A stretch of DNA of 64,000 nt, from the NCBI RefSeq assembly GCF_026016325.1, contig NZ_CP087203.1, positions 248,001 to 312,000 of the forward strand, given 5' to 3'. Below, piece by piece: positions 55,008 through 64,000 of this stretch (the stretch's first letter is position 1; each line of letters starts with the position of its first letter). The translations under genes and the position numbers were made by a program. Source of the stretch: Pseudomonas sp. B21-056 (GTDB taxonomy: Bacteria; Pseudomonadota; Gammaproteobacteria; Pseudomonadales; Pseudomonadaceae). Under the pieces are notes generated by a model that saw only the letters and a list, made by a program, of their open reading frames with translations, was not told the DNA's origin and did no database searches.

Positions 55008-55391
55008 CTATAGGACAGCGAAGGTGCCTTGTGCTTTTGCGACCAGCTTGTCGCCCTGGGTCACCTCAGCCTCGACCACCAGGGTGCGTCGGCCCGGGTG
55101 CAGGACCCGGGCCGTGCACAGCACCTCGCCGTCGGACACGGCGCGAATGTAGTTGATCTTGCATTCGATGGTCGCGCTCTGCTGATCAAAGCCATGGACA
55201 CTGGAGCAAGCCAGGCCCATGGCGATGTCCACCAGACTGAACAGCGCGCCGCCGTGCAGCTTGCCGCCACGATTGCGCAGCGGCGGCTCCAGGGCCAGGG
55301 CAACTTGCGCGACCCCGTCCCCCAGGCTGTGCAGGCGGCAGCCGAGCAGCTTGAAGAAGGCGCTTTCCACCAACCCGGCCGGCGCGTCCAT
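55008..55391 (-). CDS. PaaI family hot-dog thioesterase
   Basis: A 127-residue hot-dog fold protein. Landmarks are the GGKLHGGALFSLVDIAMGLA active-site helix with its Gly-Gly-Ala-Leu turn and Asp, and ATIECKINYIRAVSDGEV. The family hydrolyses acyl-CoA thioesters, often aromatic; substrate is not evident. Its start overlaps the tex stop by one base, so it is cotranscribed with tex. Confidence 0.9.
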   Translation of the reverse strand: MDAPAGLVESAFFKLLGCRLHSLGDGVAQVALALEPPLRNRGGKLHGGALFSLVDIAMGLACSSVHGFDQQSATIECKINYIRAVSDGEVLCTARVLHPGRRTLVVEAEVTQGDKLVAKAQGTFAVL

Positions 55392-57715
55392 CAGCGTTTC
55401 TTCAATTGCTTGGCATTGGCGAACAGCGAGGCCATGGCATTGTTGGCCGGGGCCGCCGTGGCGGTTTCCTTGCGCGGCGCGGTGTTCTGCGACGGGCGCG
55501 GTGCCGAGCCTGGACGAGGGCCGCGGGCGCCGTCGACTTTCTCGCCTGGTGTGTCGCTCATACGCATCGACAGGCCGACGCGTTTGCGCGGGATGTCGAC
55601 TTCCATGACCTTCACTTTCACCACGTCACCGGCCTTCACGGCTTCGCGCGGGTCCTTGATGAACTTCTCCGACAGCGCCGAAATGTGCACCAGACCGTCC
55701 TGATGCACGCCGATATCGACGAACGCACCGAAATTGGTGACGTTGGTCACCACGCCCTCGAGGATCATGCCGGGTTGCAGGTCCTTGAGGTCTTCGACGC
55801 CTTCCTGGAATTCGGCGGTCTTGAACTCGGGACGCGGGTCGCGGCCCGGCTTCTCCAGCTCTTGCAGGATGTCGGTGACGGTGGGCAGGCCGAAGGTTTC
55901 GTCGGTGAACTTCTTCGGATCCAGGCGCTTGAGGAACGAGGCGTCACCGATCAGTGAGCGGATGTCGCGATCGGTCTGGGCGGCGATGCGTTGTACCAGC
56001 GGATAGGCTTCGGGGTGGACGGCCGACGAATCCAGGGGATTGTCGCCGTTCATGACGCGCAGGAAGCCGGCGGCCTGTTCGAAGGTCTTTTCCCCCAGGC
56101 GCGGGACTTTCTTCAACGCGGCGCGGGTCTTGAATGCGCCGTGCTCATCGCGGTGAGTCACGATGTTCTGCGCCAGCGTCGCGTTGAGGCCCGAGATCCG
56201 CGCCAACAGCGCCACCGAAGCGGTGTTCACGTCCACACCCACGGCGTTCACGCAGTCTTCCACCACGGCGTCCAGGCCGCGGGCCAGTTTCAGCTGGGAC
56301 ACGTCGTGCTGGTATTGGCCGACACCGATGGATTTCGGGTCGATCTTCACCAGCTCCGCCAGGGGATCCTGCAAGCGGCGGGCAATCGATACCGCGCCAC
56401 GGATCGACACATCCAGGTCCGGGAACTCCTTGGAGGCCAGTTCCGATGCGGAGTAAACAGAAGCGCCGGCCTCGGAGACCATGACCTTGGTCATCTTCAT
56501 GGCCGGGTATTTCTTGATCAGATCGGCGGCCAGTTTGTCCGTCTCGCGGCTGGCGGTGCCGTTGCCAATGGCGATCAGGTCCACCGAATGCTTGGCGCAC
56601 AGGGCGGCGAGCACCGCGAGGGTCTGGTCCCATTTGTTGTGCGGCACGTGCGGGTAGACTGTCGCGTGATCCAGCAACTTGCCGGTGGAATCCACCACCG
56701 CCACCTTGCAGCCGGTGCGCAGGCCCGGGTCCAGGCCCAGGGTGGCGCGTGGGCCGGCCGGTGCGGCCAGCAGCAGGTCGTGCAGGTTGTGGGCGAAGAC
56801 GTTGATGGCCTCGGTCTCGGCGTTGTCGCGCAGTTCGCCCAGCAGGTCGGTTTCCAGGTGGGTGTAGAGCTTGACCTTCCAGGTCCAGCGCACCACTTCG
56901 GCCAACCATTTGTCGGCGGCCCGGTTCTGGTTCTGGATGCCGAACTGTTGGCCGATCATGCCTTCGCAGGGGTGCATGGTGCCGGGCAACTCATCGCCGA
57001 CCTTCAGCGCGGAGCTGAGGATACCTTCGTTGCGGCCACGGAAAATCGCCAGGGCGCGGTGGGACGGCATGCTCTTGAGCGGTTCGTCATGTTCGAAGTA
57101 ATCACGAAACTTCGCCCCTTCCTCTTCCTTGCCGGCAATCACGCGGGCACTGAGGATGGCTTCCTGTTTGAGGAAGCTGCGCAGTTTCTCCAGCAGGTTG
57201 GCGTCTTCGGCGAAGCGCTCCATGAGGATGTACTTGGCGCCTTCCAGCGCCGCCTTCACGTCGGCCACGCCTTTTGCGGCATCGACGAAACGCGCGGCTT
57301 CGGCTTCCGGCGCCAGGGTCGGGTCGTTGAACAGCCCGTCCGCCAGCTCACCGAGGCCGGCTTCCAGGGCGATCTGGCCCTTGGTCCGACGCTTCTGCTT
57401 GTAGGGCAGGTACAAGTCTTCGAGGCGGGTCTTGGTGTCCGCCAACTTGATGTCGCGTTCGAGCGCCGGGGTCAGCTTGCCCTGTTCCTGGATGCTGGCC
57501 AGGATGCTGATGCGCCGTTCGTCGAGTTCACGCAGGTAGCGCAGGCGCTCTTCCAGATGACGCAATTGGGTGTCATCGAGGCTGCCGGTCACTTCTTTCC
57601 GGTAACGGGCGATAAAAGGCACCGTGGAGCCTTCATCGAGTAGCGCTACGGCCGCTTCGACCTGTTGCGGGCGTACGCCGAGTTCCTCGGCGATGCGGCT
57701 GTTGATGCTGTCCAT
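55391..57715 (-). CDS. tex: RNA-binding transcription accessory protein Tex
   Basis: A 774-residue Tex protein. It has an N-terminal helical region, a YqgF-like RNase fold domain (about 325-450, [17 protein letters not shown]), helix-hairpin-helix motifs (about 490-560, [19 protein letters not shown]) and a C-terminal S1 RNA-binding domain (about 648-720, [20 protein letters not shown]), followed by a Pro/Ala-rich tail. Tex affects transcription and stress tolerance. I chose the ATG at 57715 ([13 protein letters not shown]), with AGGTGG five bases upstream, over 57730. Confidence 0.95.
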   Translation of the reverse strand: MDSINSRIAEELGVRPQQVEAAVALLDEGSTVPFIARYRKEVTGSLDDTQLRHLEERLRYLRELDERRISILASIQEQGKLTPALERDIKLADTKTRLEDLYLPYKQKRRTKGQIALEAGLGELADGLFNDPTLAPEAEAARFVDAAKGVADVKAALEGAKYILMERFAEDANLLEKLRSFLKQEAILSARVIAGKEEEGAKFRDYFEHDEPLKSMPSHRALAIFRGRNEGILSSALKVGDELPGTMHPCEGMIGQQFGIQNQNRAADKWLAEVVRWTWKVKLYTHLETDLLGELRDNAETEAINVFAHNLHDLLLAAPAGPRATLGLDPGLRTGCKVAVVDSTGKLLDHATVYPHVPHNKWDQTLAVLAALCAKHSVDLIAIGNGTASRETDKLAADLIKKYPAMKMTKVMVSEAGASVYSASELASKEFPDLDVSIRGAVSIARRLQDPLAELVKIDPKSIGVGQYQHDVSQLKLARGLDAVVEDCVNAVGVDVNTASVALLARISGLNATLAQNIVTHRDEHGAFKTRAALKKVPRLGEKTFEQAAGFLRVMNGDNPLDSSAVHPEAYPLVQRIAAQTDRDIRSLIGDASFLKRLDPKKFTDETFGLPTVTDILQELEKPGRDPRPEFKTAEFQEGVEDLKDLQPGMILEGVVTNVTNFGAFVDIGVHQDGLVHISALSEKFIKDPREAVKAGDVVKVKVMEVDIPRKRVGLSMRMSDTPGEKVDGARGPRPGSAPRPSQNTAPRKETATAAPANNAMASLFANAKQLKKR

Positions 57716-58073
57716 AAAACCACCTGACAAATTATGAAATCAGGCCCGCCGGCGCAGAAACAAGGCTCGGCGAGACTGGTTGAGCGGCCTGGCGTGGGCC
57801 GCTGCCTGGGTCAAGAGGGGCTGCCTGTTGACCCGCGAAATTCAAAAAGTGCTGCCTGGCCAGAAGGAAAAAGGCACGTCGAAGGTAACGATCCGACATT
57901 CCCTGGCACAAAAGGCCGCGCATTATAACCAGCGTTCCGTCCTTCGGGGGCGTCATGGTCTGTAGGCCCGATACCCATATTTGTGGAGATGGAGGAAAAA
58001 TCTGCTAACAATGCACACGGTGCGTATAACGGCAGCTAGGCCATAATGCGCGCCGAGATCAAAGGAGCTTCCT
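57716..58073. other. Divergent intergenic region tex/ompR
   Basis: A 358-base gap with no convincing gene. On the minus strand a perfect TATAAT -10 (57922-57927) may serve tex, though no good -35 is seen. On the plus strand TATAAC (58025-58030) and CATAAT (58042-58047) precede an AAAGGAG site for ompR. Confidence 0.45.
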
Positions 58074-58814
58074 ATGAGCAGCACTGCACAAACTGCTGAA
58101 GGCGAAAAAATTCTTATCGTTGACGACGACCCGGGGCTGAGCAGCCTGCTGGAGCGTTTTTTCGTCAGCAAGGGCTACCGCGCCCGCACCGTACCCAATA
58201 CCGAACAGATGGATCGGCTGCTGGCCCGTGAAGTCTTCAACCTGGTGGTACTGGACCTGATGCTGCCTGGCGAGGACGGCCTGACAGCCTGCCGCCGCCT
58301 GCGCGGCGCGAACAACCAGATCCCGATCATCATGCTCACCGCCAAGGGCGATGAGCTGAGCCGTATCAAGGGCCTGGAACTGGGCGCCGACGACTACCTG
58401 GCCAAGCCGTTCAATCCGGACGAGCTCATGGCCCGGGTCAAGGCGGTCCTGCGTCGTCAGTCGGCCCCGGTGCCGGGTGCCCCGGGCAGCGAAGATGAAA
58501 GCGTGACCTTCGGCGACTATGAACTGTCCCTGGCCACCCGTGAGCTCAAGCGTGGCGACGAGGTTCACATGCTGACCACCGGCGAATTCGCCGTGCTCAA
58601 GGCCCTGGTGATGAACGCTCGTCAACCGTTGACCCGGGACAAGCTGATGAACCTGGCCCGTGGTCGCGAGTGGGATGCGCTGGAGCGCTCCATCGACGTA
58701 CAGATTTCCCGTCTGCGCCGGATGATCGAACCCGATCCTTCCAAGCCGCGCTATATCCAGACCGTCTGGGGCGTGGGCTATGTATTCGTGCCGGATGGCG
58801 CCGCCGGCAAATGA
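58074..58814 (+). CDS. ompR: OmpR-type response regulator (AmgR homolog)
   Basis: A 246-residue response regulator. The receiver domain (about 12-125) has the acidic pair in VDDDPGLSS, the phosphoacceptor aspartate in VVLDLMLPGEDG (near 62) and the lysine in YLAKPFNPDEL. The C-terminal winged helix (about 145-240) is of the OmpR/PhoB type with RGREWDALERSIDVQISRLR. In P. aeruginosa the homolog AmgR controls envelope stress and aminoglycoside tolerance. envZ follows, but after a 112-base gap with repeat-like sequence rather than the usual tight spacing. AAAGGAG precedes the ATG. Confidence 0.94.
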   Translation: MSSTAQTAEGEKILIVDDDPGLSSLLERFFVSKGYRARTVPNTEQMDRLLAREVFNLVVLDLMLPGEDGLTACRRLRGANNQIPIIMLTAKGDELSRIKGLELGADDYLAKPFNPDELMARVKAVLRRQSAPVPGAPGSEDESVTFGDYELSLATRELKRGDEVHMLTTGEFAVLKALVMNARQPLTRDKLMNLARGREWDALERSIDVQISRLRRMIEPDPSKPRYIQTVWGVGYVFVPDGAAGK

Positions 58815-58877
58815 TCGGCGATTTGTAGGAACGGGTGGCCTGGCAGGTTGAGTTCTTCTTCCAGGCGACTCGCGGTC

Positions 58878-58911
58878 CGTCAGTATGCGAGCATCGCTCG
58901 CTCCTGCAAGT
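58878..58911. repeat. Decayed palindromic repeat between ompR and envZ
   Basis: A perfect six-base-pair hairpin GCGAGC-ATC-GCTCGC (58887-58901) is followed by TCCTGCAAG; a partner TTTGTAGGAACG lies near 58823. It looks like a worn repeat copy inside the ompR-envZ operon. Confidence 0.6.
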
Positions 58912-58926
58912 ATGTAGCGGTTATCC

Positions 58927-60240
58927 ATGAAAACCCCGGTTTGGTTTCCCCAGAGTTTCTTCTCCCGCACCCTCTGGCTGGTGCTGATCGTCGTGCTCTT
59001 TTCCAAGGCGCTGACGTTGGTCTACCTGCTGATGAACGAAGACGTCCTGGTGGACCGCCAGTACAGTCATGGCGTTGCCTTGACCCTGCGGGCCTATTGG
59101 GCGGCCGATGAAACCAATCGGGCGAAGATCGCCGAGGCGGCGACGCTGATCCGGGTGGTCGGTGCCGGTGTACCGGAAGGCGAACAGCACTGGCCCTACA
59201 GCGAGATCTATCAACGGCAGATGCAGGCCGAACTAGGCGCCGATACCGAGGTGCGCTTGCGCATGCACTCGCCCCCGGCGCTGTGGGTGCGCGCTCCGAG
59301 CCTGGGGGATGGCTGGCTGAAGGTGCCGTTGTACCCGCATCCCCTGCGTGGGCAGAAAATCTGGAACGTGCTGGGCTGGTTCCTGGCCATCGGCCTGCTG
59401 TCGACGGCGTCGGCGTGGATCTTTGTCAGCCAGCTCAACCAGCCGTTGAAACGCCTGGTCTATGCCGCCCGACAGTTGGGCCAGGGGCGCAGCGTGCGGC
59501 TGCCCATCAGTGACACGCCCAGTGAAATGACCGAGGTGTACCGGGCCTTCAACCAGATGGCCGAGGATGTCGAGCAGGCCGGACGCGAGCGTGAGCTGAT
59601 GCTCGCCGGTGTCTCCCATGACCTGCGCACGCCGCTGACCCGGTTGCGGCTGTCGCTGGAACTAATGGGCGAGCATACCGACCTGACCCATGAAATGGTC
59701 CGTGACATCGAAGACATGGATGCGATTCTCGACCAGTTCCTGGCGTTCATCCGCGACGGACGTGATGAGTCGGTGGAGGAAGTGGACCTCAGCGAGCTGG
59801 TGCGCGAAGTGGTCGCGCCCTACAACCAGGGCGACGAAAAAGTGCATCTGCAACTGGAGCCGATCCAGCCGTTCCCGTTGCGTCGGGTGTCGATGAAGCG
59901 GTTGCTGAACAACCTGATCGGCAATGCCCTGAACCATGCCGGCACTGGCGTCGAGGTGGCAGCCTATGTTTCTGGCGACACCAACGCGCCTTATGTGGTG
60001 CTGAGCGTCATGGACCGTGGTGCCGGGATCGATCCGTCGGAGCTGGAAGCCATTTTCAATCCCTTCACCCGTGGCGACCGTGCCCGGGGTGGAAAGGGCA
60101 CGGGGTTGGGCCTGGCGATCGTCAAGCGCATTGCCTCGATGCACGGTGGCAACGTCGAGCTGCGCAACCGCGTTGGTGGCGGGCTCGAAGCGCGGGTGCG
60201 GTTGCCGTTGGGGTTGATGTTGCCCAGGGATGCGGTATAG
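58927..60240 (+). CDS. envZ: EnvZ-type sensor histidine kinase (AmgS homolog)
   Basis: A 437-residue membrane sensor kinase. Two membrane helices (about 14-36 and 148-170) flank a periplasmic sensor region; then HAMP (about 170-225), the dimer/phosphoacceptor domain with GVSHDLRTPLTRLRLSLEL (histidine near 236), and an ATPase domain with N-box NLIGNALNHAG, G1 DRGAGIDP, and G2 GGKGTGLGLAIVKR. It phosphorylates and dephosphorylates the OmpR-type partner encoded 112 bases upstream. No strong ribosome site is visible before the ATG. Confidence 0.94.
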   Translation: MKTPVWFPQSFFSRTLWLVLIVVLFSKALTLVYLLMNEDVLVDRQYSHGVALTLRAYWAADETNRAKIAEAATLIRVVGAGVPEGEQHWPYSEIYQRQMQAELGADTEVRLRMHSPPALWVRAPSLGDGWLKVPLYPHPLRGQKIWNVLGWFLAIGLLSTASAWIFVSQLNQPLKRLVYAARQLGQGRSVRLPISDTPSEMTEVYRAFNQMAEDVEQAGRERELMLAGVSHDLRTPLTRLRLSLELMGEHTDLTHEMVRDIEDMDAILDQFLAFIRDGRDESVEEVDLSELVREVVAPYNQGDEKVHLQLEPIQPFPLRRVSMKRLLNNLIGNALNHAGTGVEVAAYVSGDTNAPYVVLSVMDRGAGIDPSELEAIFNPFTRGDRARGGKGTGLGLAIVKRIASMHGGNVELRNRVGGGLEARVRLPLGLMLPRDAV

Positions 60241-60261
60241 CAAACTTGTGCTAGCGAGCCC

Positions 60262-60364
60262 TGTGGGAGCGAGCTTGCTCGCGATGAAGGCGCCGCAGTT
60301 CACCTGAAACCGCGTTATCGTTTATCGCGAGCAAGCTCAGCTCCCACAAAGGCTCGCTCCCACA
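60262..60364. repeat. Type A repeat pair with internal duplication
   Basis: Left half TGTGGGAGCGAGCTTGCTCG, right half followed by an extra copy of its end: GCTCCCACAAAGGCTCGCTC. The duplication lengthens the element by about 15 bases. It lies between the convergent envZ and rimK genes. Confidence 0.85.
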
Positions 60365-60373
60365 AGGGGGACG

Positions 60374-61279
60374 TTAACCCTTGCCCTTGGTCCGGGTCAT
60401 GTTCGGCCCGCCATTCTTTTCCAGATGCTCGATGATGATCCCCGCCACGTTCTTGCTCGTGGTGGTCTCGATGCCTTCCAGGCCTGGCGAGGAGTTGACC
60501 TCCATCACCAAAGGGCCGTGATTGGAGCGCAGGATGTCGACACCCGCCACGGCCAGGCCCATGACCTTTGCGGCGCGCAGGGCGGTCATGCGTTCTTCCG
60601 GGGTGATCTTGATCAGGCTGGCGCTGCCGCCGCGATGCAGGTTGGAGCGAAACTCCCCAGGCCGGGCCTGACGCTTCATCGACGCGATGACCTTGTCGCC
60701 GACCACGAAACAGCGGATGTCCGCGCCACCCGCTTCCTTGATGTACTCCTGGACCATGATGTTCTGCTTCAGGCCCATGAATGCTTCGATCACCGATTCT
60801 GCCGCCGTCGCGGTTTCACACAGGACCACGCCGATACCCTGGGTACCTTCCAGCACCTTGATGACCAGCGGTGCGCCATTGACCATCGCGATCAGGTCGG
60901 GGATGTCGTCGGGAGAATGGGCAAAACCGGTGACCGGCAGGCCGATGCCGCGCCGCGACAGCAGTTGCAGCGAACGCAGCTTGTCCCGGGCACGGGCGAT
61001 AGCCACGGATTCGTTGAGCGGGAACACTCCCATCATTTCGAACTGACGCAACACGGCGCAACCATAGAAGGTCACGGATGCGCCGATACGCGGGATCACC
61101 GCGTCGAACCCTTCCAGCGGCTGGCCCCGGTAGTGGATCTGCGGCTTGTGGCTGGCGATGTTCATATAGGCGCGCAGGGTGTCGATCACCACCATTTCAT
61201 GGCCACGCTCAGTCCCGGCTTCAACCAGGCGACGAGTGGAATACAGACGCGGATTACGCGACAGCACAGCGATCTTCAT
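60374..61279 (-). CDS. rimK: Ribosomal protein S6 glutamate ligase RimK
   Basis: A 301-residue ATP-grasp ligase that adds glutamates to the C-terminus of ribosomal protein S6 (RpsF). It begins [23 protein letters not shown]-grasp landmarks are [37 protein letters not shown] and [20 protein letters not shown] with the metal-binding acidic and asparagine residues. It starts at the ATG at 61279, overlapping the stop of the retropepsin-like gene by four bases. In P. fluorescens the rim operon links ribosome modification to c-di-GMP signalling and niche adaptation. Confidence 0.95.
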   Translation of the reverse strand: MKIAVLSRNPRLYSTRRLVEAGTERGHEMVVIDTLRAYMNIASHKPQIHYRGQPLEGFDAVIPRIGASVTFYGCAVLRQFEMMGVFPLNESVAIARARDKLRSLQLLSRRGIGLPVTGFAHSPDDIPDLIAMVNGAPLVIKVLEGTQGIGVVLCETATAAESVIEAFMGLKQNIMVQEYIKEAGGADIRCFVVGDKVIASMKRQARPGEFRSNLHRGGSASLIKITPEERMTALRAAKVMGLAVAGVDILRSNHGPLVMEVNSSPGLEGIETTTSKNVAGIIIEHLEKNGGPNMTRTKGKG

Positions 61280-61758
61280 GCAACACCTGTGGCAGAGGTA
61301 GTGGACACCGGGAATGCCGGCTTGTCTTGAACGTATTTGATGCCTGGATTGACCACCAACTGGCCGTCGATCAAGGCCTTGGAGCCCAGCAGCAAGCGAT
61401 AGCGCATGGATTTGCGGCAAGCCAGGGTGAACTCGACCCGCCAGATCCGATCCCCGAGTGCCAGGGTGGTACTGATCACGTAGCGGACCTGGGCATGACC
61501 GTTGGAGCTTTTGATCGTCTTGCGCGCCACCAGCGGGGCTTCGCAGCGGCGATGACGCAGTTGTACCACCGTGCCCAGGTGCGCGGTGAAGCGTACCCAC
61601 TTTTCACCGTCACGCTCGAATGGCTCGATGTCGGTGGCGTGCAGGCTGGAGGTACTGGCGCCGGTGTCTATTTTTGCCCGTAGGCCCGCGACCCCCAGAT
61701 CCGGGAGCGCCACCCACTCGCGCAGACCGACAACGGTCAAATGGTCAAAAGTCTTCAA
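61276..61758 (-). CDS. rimB: Retropepsin-like protease partner of RimK
   Basis: A protein of about 160 residues in the family annotated as ATP-dependent zinc protease, now regarded as retropepsin-like. It contains the aspartic motif [13 protein letters not shown] (about 28-40) and [18 protein letters not shown] near the end. It overlaps rimK (ATGA). In P. fluorescens SBW25 this partner, RimB, acts on glutamylated RpsF; I assign the name by gene order and family. I prefer the TTG at 61758 ([14 protein letters not shown] follows), the usual N-terminus of homologs; ATG codons at 61791 and 61818 are alternatives. Confidence 0.82.
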   Translation of the reverse strand: MKTFDHLTVVGLREWVALPDLGVAGLRAKIDTGASTSSLHATDIEPFERDGEKWVRFTAHLGTVVQLRHRRCEAPLVARKTIKSSNGHAQVRYVISTTLALGDRIWRVEFTLACRKSMRYRLLLGSKALIDGQLVVNPGIKYVQDKPAFPVSTTSATGVA

Positions 61759-61825
61759 TAAAAACAACCTGTGATCGGTACGTCGGATCATGGGGCCTGC
61801 GAGTCGCGGCATTCCCACAGAATAA

Positions 61826-61921
61826 TCACAAAATGGCGACAGTTATCCAGTGGCCTGTGGCTAATTCGTGCAGCTCGACTTCGGCACCAGGATTTGTCAG
61901 TGCGGCCGGTTCGGTGGGCAT
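61826..61921 (-). CDS. Possible small ORF upstream of rimB, 31 residues
   Basis: A 31-codon frame begins MPTEPAALTNPGAEVELHEL and ends WITVAIL. It has no strong ribosome site. It lies in the 241-base gap between rimB and hslR, where the published rimABK operon of SBW25 has a further upstream gene; I cannot show that this is that gene. The peptide is acidic. Weakly supported. Confidence 0.25.
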   Translation of the reverse strand: MPTEPAALTNPGAEVELHELATGHWITVAIL

Positions 61922-61999
61922 TCTATCTGTCGGCGTGGATTCGTGCGCCCGACAAAAACGGTAGTACAGTTCTGGGTATTGGCAGAAAGAGGAATTGCA

Positions 62000-62404
62000 G
62001 TGGCACAAAAACAGGAAGAGGACGACAAGGTCCGTCTCGATAAATGGTTGTGGGCGGCGCGATTCTATAAAACACGTGCACTCGCCAAGGCCGCCATCGA
62101 AAGCGGCAAGGTTCATCATCGGGGCGAACGTTGCAAACCGGGCAAAGAGCCGCGCATCGGCGACGAGTTCGTCATTCGCGCCGGGTTCGATGAAAAAACC
62201 GTGGTGGTCGAGGCGTTGTCGATCGTGCGGCGCGGGGCGCCTGAAGCGCAGACCCTGTATCGCGAAACCGAAGCCAGCGTCGCCAGGCGCGAAGCCGCCG
62301 CTGCCCAACGCAAGGCCGGTGCCCTGGGGGTCAGTACCGATGGCAAGCCGAGCAAGAAGCAGCGCCGGGATTTGTTCAAGTTTCGCGGCAGCAACAGTGA
62401 ATAA
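62000..62404 (+). CDS. hslR: Heat shock protein 15 (HslR), S4-domain RNA-binding protein
   Basis: A 134-residue S4-domain protein beginning at the GTG 62000, with GAGGA about eight bases upstream. The S4 domain spans about 10-70 (VRLDKWLWAARFYKTRALAK, then GKVHHRGERCKPGKEP), and a basic tail ends KKQRRDLFKFRGSNSE. Hsp15 binds free 50S subunits carrying nascent chains and helps recycle them after heat shock. It is followed at 62661 by the gene for chaperone Hsp33, the usual hslR-hslO neighbourhood. Confidence 0.94.
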   Translation: MAQKQEEDDKVRLDKWLWAARFYKTRALAKAAIESGKVHHRGERCKPGKEPRIGDEFVIRAGFDEKTVVVEALSIVRRGAPEAQTLYRETEASVARREAAAAQRKAGALGVSTDGKPSKKQRRDLFKFRGSNSE

Positions 62405-62441
62405 AAGTACTTTCAGATACGCAATGTCTGAGGGGGGTATC

Positions 62442-62535
62442 TGTGGCGAGGGGATTTATCCCCGCTGGGGCGCGCAGCGGCCCTGTTTTTTTGGGGCCGC
62501 TACGCAGCCCAGCGGGGATAAATCCCCTCGCCACA
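62442..62535. repeat. Type C palindromic repeat
   Basis: Outer TGTGGCGAGGGGATTTATCC arms and inner GCTGGGGCGCGCAGCGGCCC arms around a short loop, between hslR and hslO. Confidence 0.88.
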
Positions 62536-62660
62536 AAAGGGGGGCTGGATGCAACGAACGGTGCGGCTGTCCAGCCCCACTCCCTTCCTTGCTTGGAACC
62601 ACCCTCGAATGCCCATAAAATGTTCGGCATCCTTTGCCATCACCTCAGATACCCACCCCT

Positions 62661-63563
62661 ATGACTGATTTACCGGTTAACGATTGCACCCAACGTTTCA
62701 TCTTTGATGACATCGACGCCCGTGGCGAACTGGTGGCGTTGGAGCGTAGTTATGCCGAAGTCCTTGCCAAGCACCCCTATCCGGAGCCGGTTGCGCAACT
62801 GCTCGGTGAATTGATGGCGGCCGCGTCGCTGTTGATCGGCACGTTGAAGTTCGATGGCTTGCTGATCCTCCAGGCCCGCTCCGAAGGCCCGGTGCCGATG
62901 CTGATGATCGAATGCTCCAGCGAGCGCGAAATTCGAGGCCTGGCCCGCTATCACGCCGATCAGATCGCCCCTGGCGCGACGCTGGCCGACCTGATGCCCA
63001 ATGGTGTGCTGGCCCTGACGGTCGATCCGACCCACGGCAAGCGCTACCAGGGCATTGTCGATCTCGACGGCGCGTCCCTGGCTGAATGCTTCACCAATTA
63101 CTTCGTCATGTCCCAGCAGACCAACACCAGATTCTGGCTCTATGCCGACGGGCGGCGCGCCCGTGGCCTGCTGCTGCAGCAACTGCCCGTCGACCGCATT
63201 CGCGATCCGGAAGAGCGTGATGCCAGTTGGCAGCACGTTACCGCTCTGGCCGGCACCTTGAGCGCCGACGAGTTGCTGGGCCTGGACAACGAAACGGTAC
63301 TGCATCGTCTCTACCACGAAGAAGCCGTGCGCCTGTTCGACGAGCTGCCGCTGCGCTTCCAATGCAGTTGCTCTCGTGAACGATCCGGCAATGCGCTGGT
63401 CAGTCTGGGTCTGGAAGATGCGCAGCAACTGGTCATCGAGCATGGCGGCGCCATCGAGATCGATTGTCAGTTTTGCAATGAGCGCTACCTGTTCGATGGG
63501 GCGGACGTTGCCCAATTGTTCGCCGGAGCGGGTGTCGACGCACCGTCAGATACTCGTCACTGA
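62661..63563 (+). CDS. hslO: Redox-regulated chaperone Hsp33
   Basis: A 300-residue Hsp33. The N-terminal substrate-binding core starts [17 protein letters not shown] and includes [23 protein letters not shown]. The C-terminal zinc switch has the four conserved cysteines as CSC (in [11 protein letters not shown]) and CQFC ([11 protein letters not shown]). Oxidation of these releases zinc and activates holdase function under oxidative stress. I chose the ATG at 62661 over an in-frame start at 62634. Confidence 0.95.
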   Translation: MTDLPVNDCTQRFIFDDIDARGELVALERSYAEVLAKHPYPEPVAQLLGELMAAASLLIGTLKFDGLLILQARSEGPVPMLMIECSSEREIRGLARYHADQIAPGATLADLMPNGVLALTVDPTHGKRYQGIVDLDGASLAECFTNYFVMSQQTNTRFWLYADGRRARGLLLQQLPVDRIRDPEERDASWQHVTALAGTLSADELLGLDNETVLHRLYHEEAVRLFDELPLRFQCSCSRERSGNALVSLGLEDAQQLVIEHGGAIEIDCQFCNERYLFDGADVAQLFAGAGVDAPSDTRH

Positions 63564-63647
63564 ATCGGTTCAGTGCAGGTAAATCTCCTGACAAACGCCG
63601 GATTTACGCCGTACTGACGGGAGGGCCCTACTCTTTTTGGGGTTTTC

Positions 63648-63656
63648 TGGCATAAT
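63648..63656 (+). promoter_or_regulatory. Extended -10 promoter of pckA
   Basis: TGGCATAAT combines a TGN extended element with CATAAT (63651-63656). No clear -35 is seen at 17 bases, as often with extended -10 promoters. Transcription should start near 63663. Confidence 0.5.
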
Positions 63657-63674
63657 CCGGCCCACTTTTTTCGG

Positions 63675-64000
<326 letters not shown>

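Noticed and set aside
57732..57956. 74-codon frame on the minus strand upstream of tex
   Set aside because: No ribosome site and unusual composition; it overlaps the likely tex promoter region, so I treat the region as non-coding.
2255..60364. Regularly occurring palindromes as a CRISPR array or attachment sites
   Set aside because: They are dispersed one per gap, are internally palindromic and have no regular spacers or cas genes; no integrase is present. They fit REP-type elements.
63601..63640. Terminator after hslO
   Set aside because: No GC-rich stem followed by a T run is present; the short T runs lie in the pckA promoter area.

Overview
The window looks like a chromosomal segment of a fluorescent Pseudomonas (P. 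fluorescens group). The basis is the high GC content, Pseudomonas-type housekeeping genes (ptsP-rppH, serA with a divergent D-2-hydroxyglutarate dehydrogenase, gshA-tex-ompR-envZ-rimK-hslR-hslO-pckA), triABC-type efflux genes, and three families of short intergenic palindromic repeats typical of this group. I saw no rRNA, tRNA, CRISPR array, insertion sequence, prophage or integrase. The exact species cannot be read from the sequence.

Layout. 0-5 kb: end of a sulfotransferase-like gene, slipin/NfeD membrane pair, DUF2789 protein, RBBP9-type hydrolase, a stripped-down sigma-54 AAA+ regulator and an orphan MetQ-like binding protein. 5-13.7 kb: two possible small genes, then an RND pump operon with two adaptor lipoproteins (triABC type) and the divergent cadA/cadR metal efflux pair with a clear CadR operator. 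13.8-30 kb: core metabolism and envelope genes (thyA, lgt, TauE/SafE permease, NRDE protein, ptsP, rppH, HAD phosphatase, DUF2269, ilvA, rpiA, two SdiA-regulated-domain proteins, FAH-family protein, D-2-hydroxyglutarate dehydrogenase, serA).

30-53 kb is an accessory sulfur and amino-acid scavenging region: a methionine-type ABC transporter (metQ-metN-metI), an NtaA/DmoA-type flavin monooxygenase with two SfnB-type oxidoreductases, the cystine transporter tcyJ-tcyL-tcyN with dcyD, and tauABCD, interspersed with betT, an SDR/LysR pair, an aldo-keto reductase and an unrecognised Ig-like protein. These genes would import and desulfurise methionine, cystine/D-cysteine, taurine and organosulfur compounds when sulfate is scarce.

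53-64 kb is a conserved stress and translation block: gshA, a thioesterase, tex, ompR/envZ (amgRS of P. aeruginosa), rimK with its retropepsin-like partner, hslR, hslO and the start of pckA.

Most intergenic gaps carry one of three repeat families: A (about 90 bp paired GAGCGAGCCTGCTCGCGAT elements, 12 copies), B (TAGGAGCTGTCGAG elements, 4 loci) and C (TGTGGCGAGGGGATTTATCC elements, 5 loci). No complete new defence or mobile system was found. The best leads are small: a sigma-54 AAA+ protein with an abnormal GAFTGA loop, a 22-codon ORF coupled to sfnB, possible small genes beside triA and upstream of rimBK, a binding protein lacking most of one lobe, a repeat between ompR and envZ, and a hairpin in the pckA leader.
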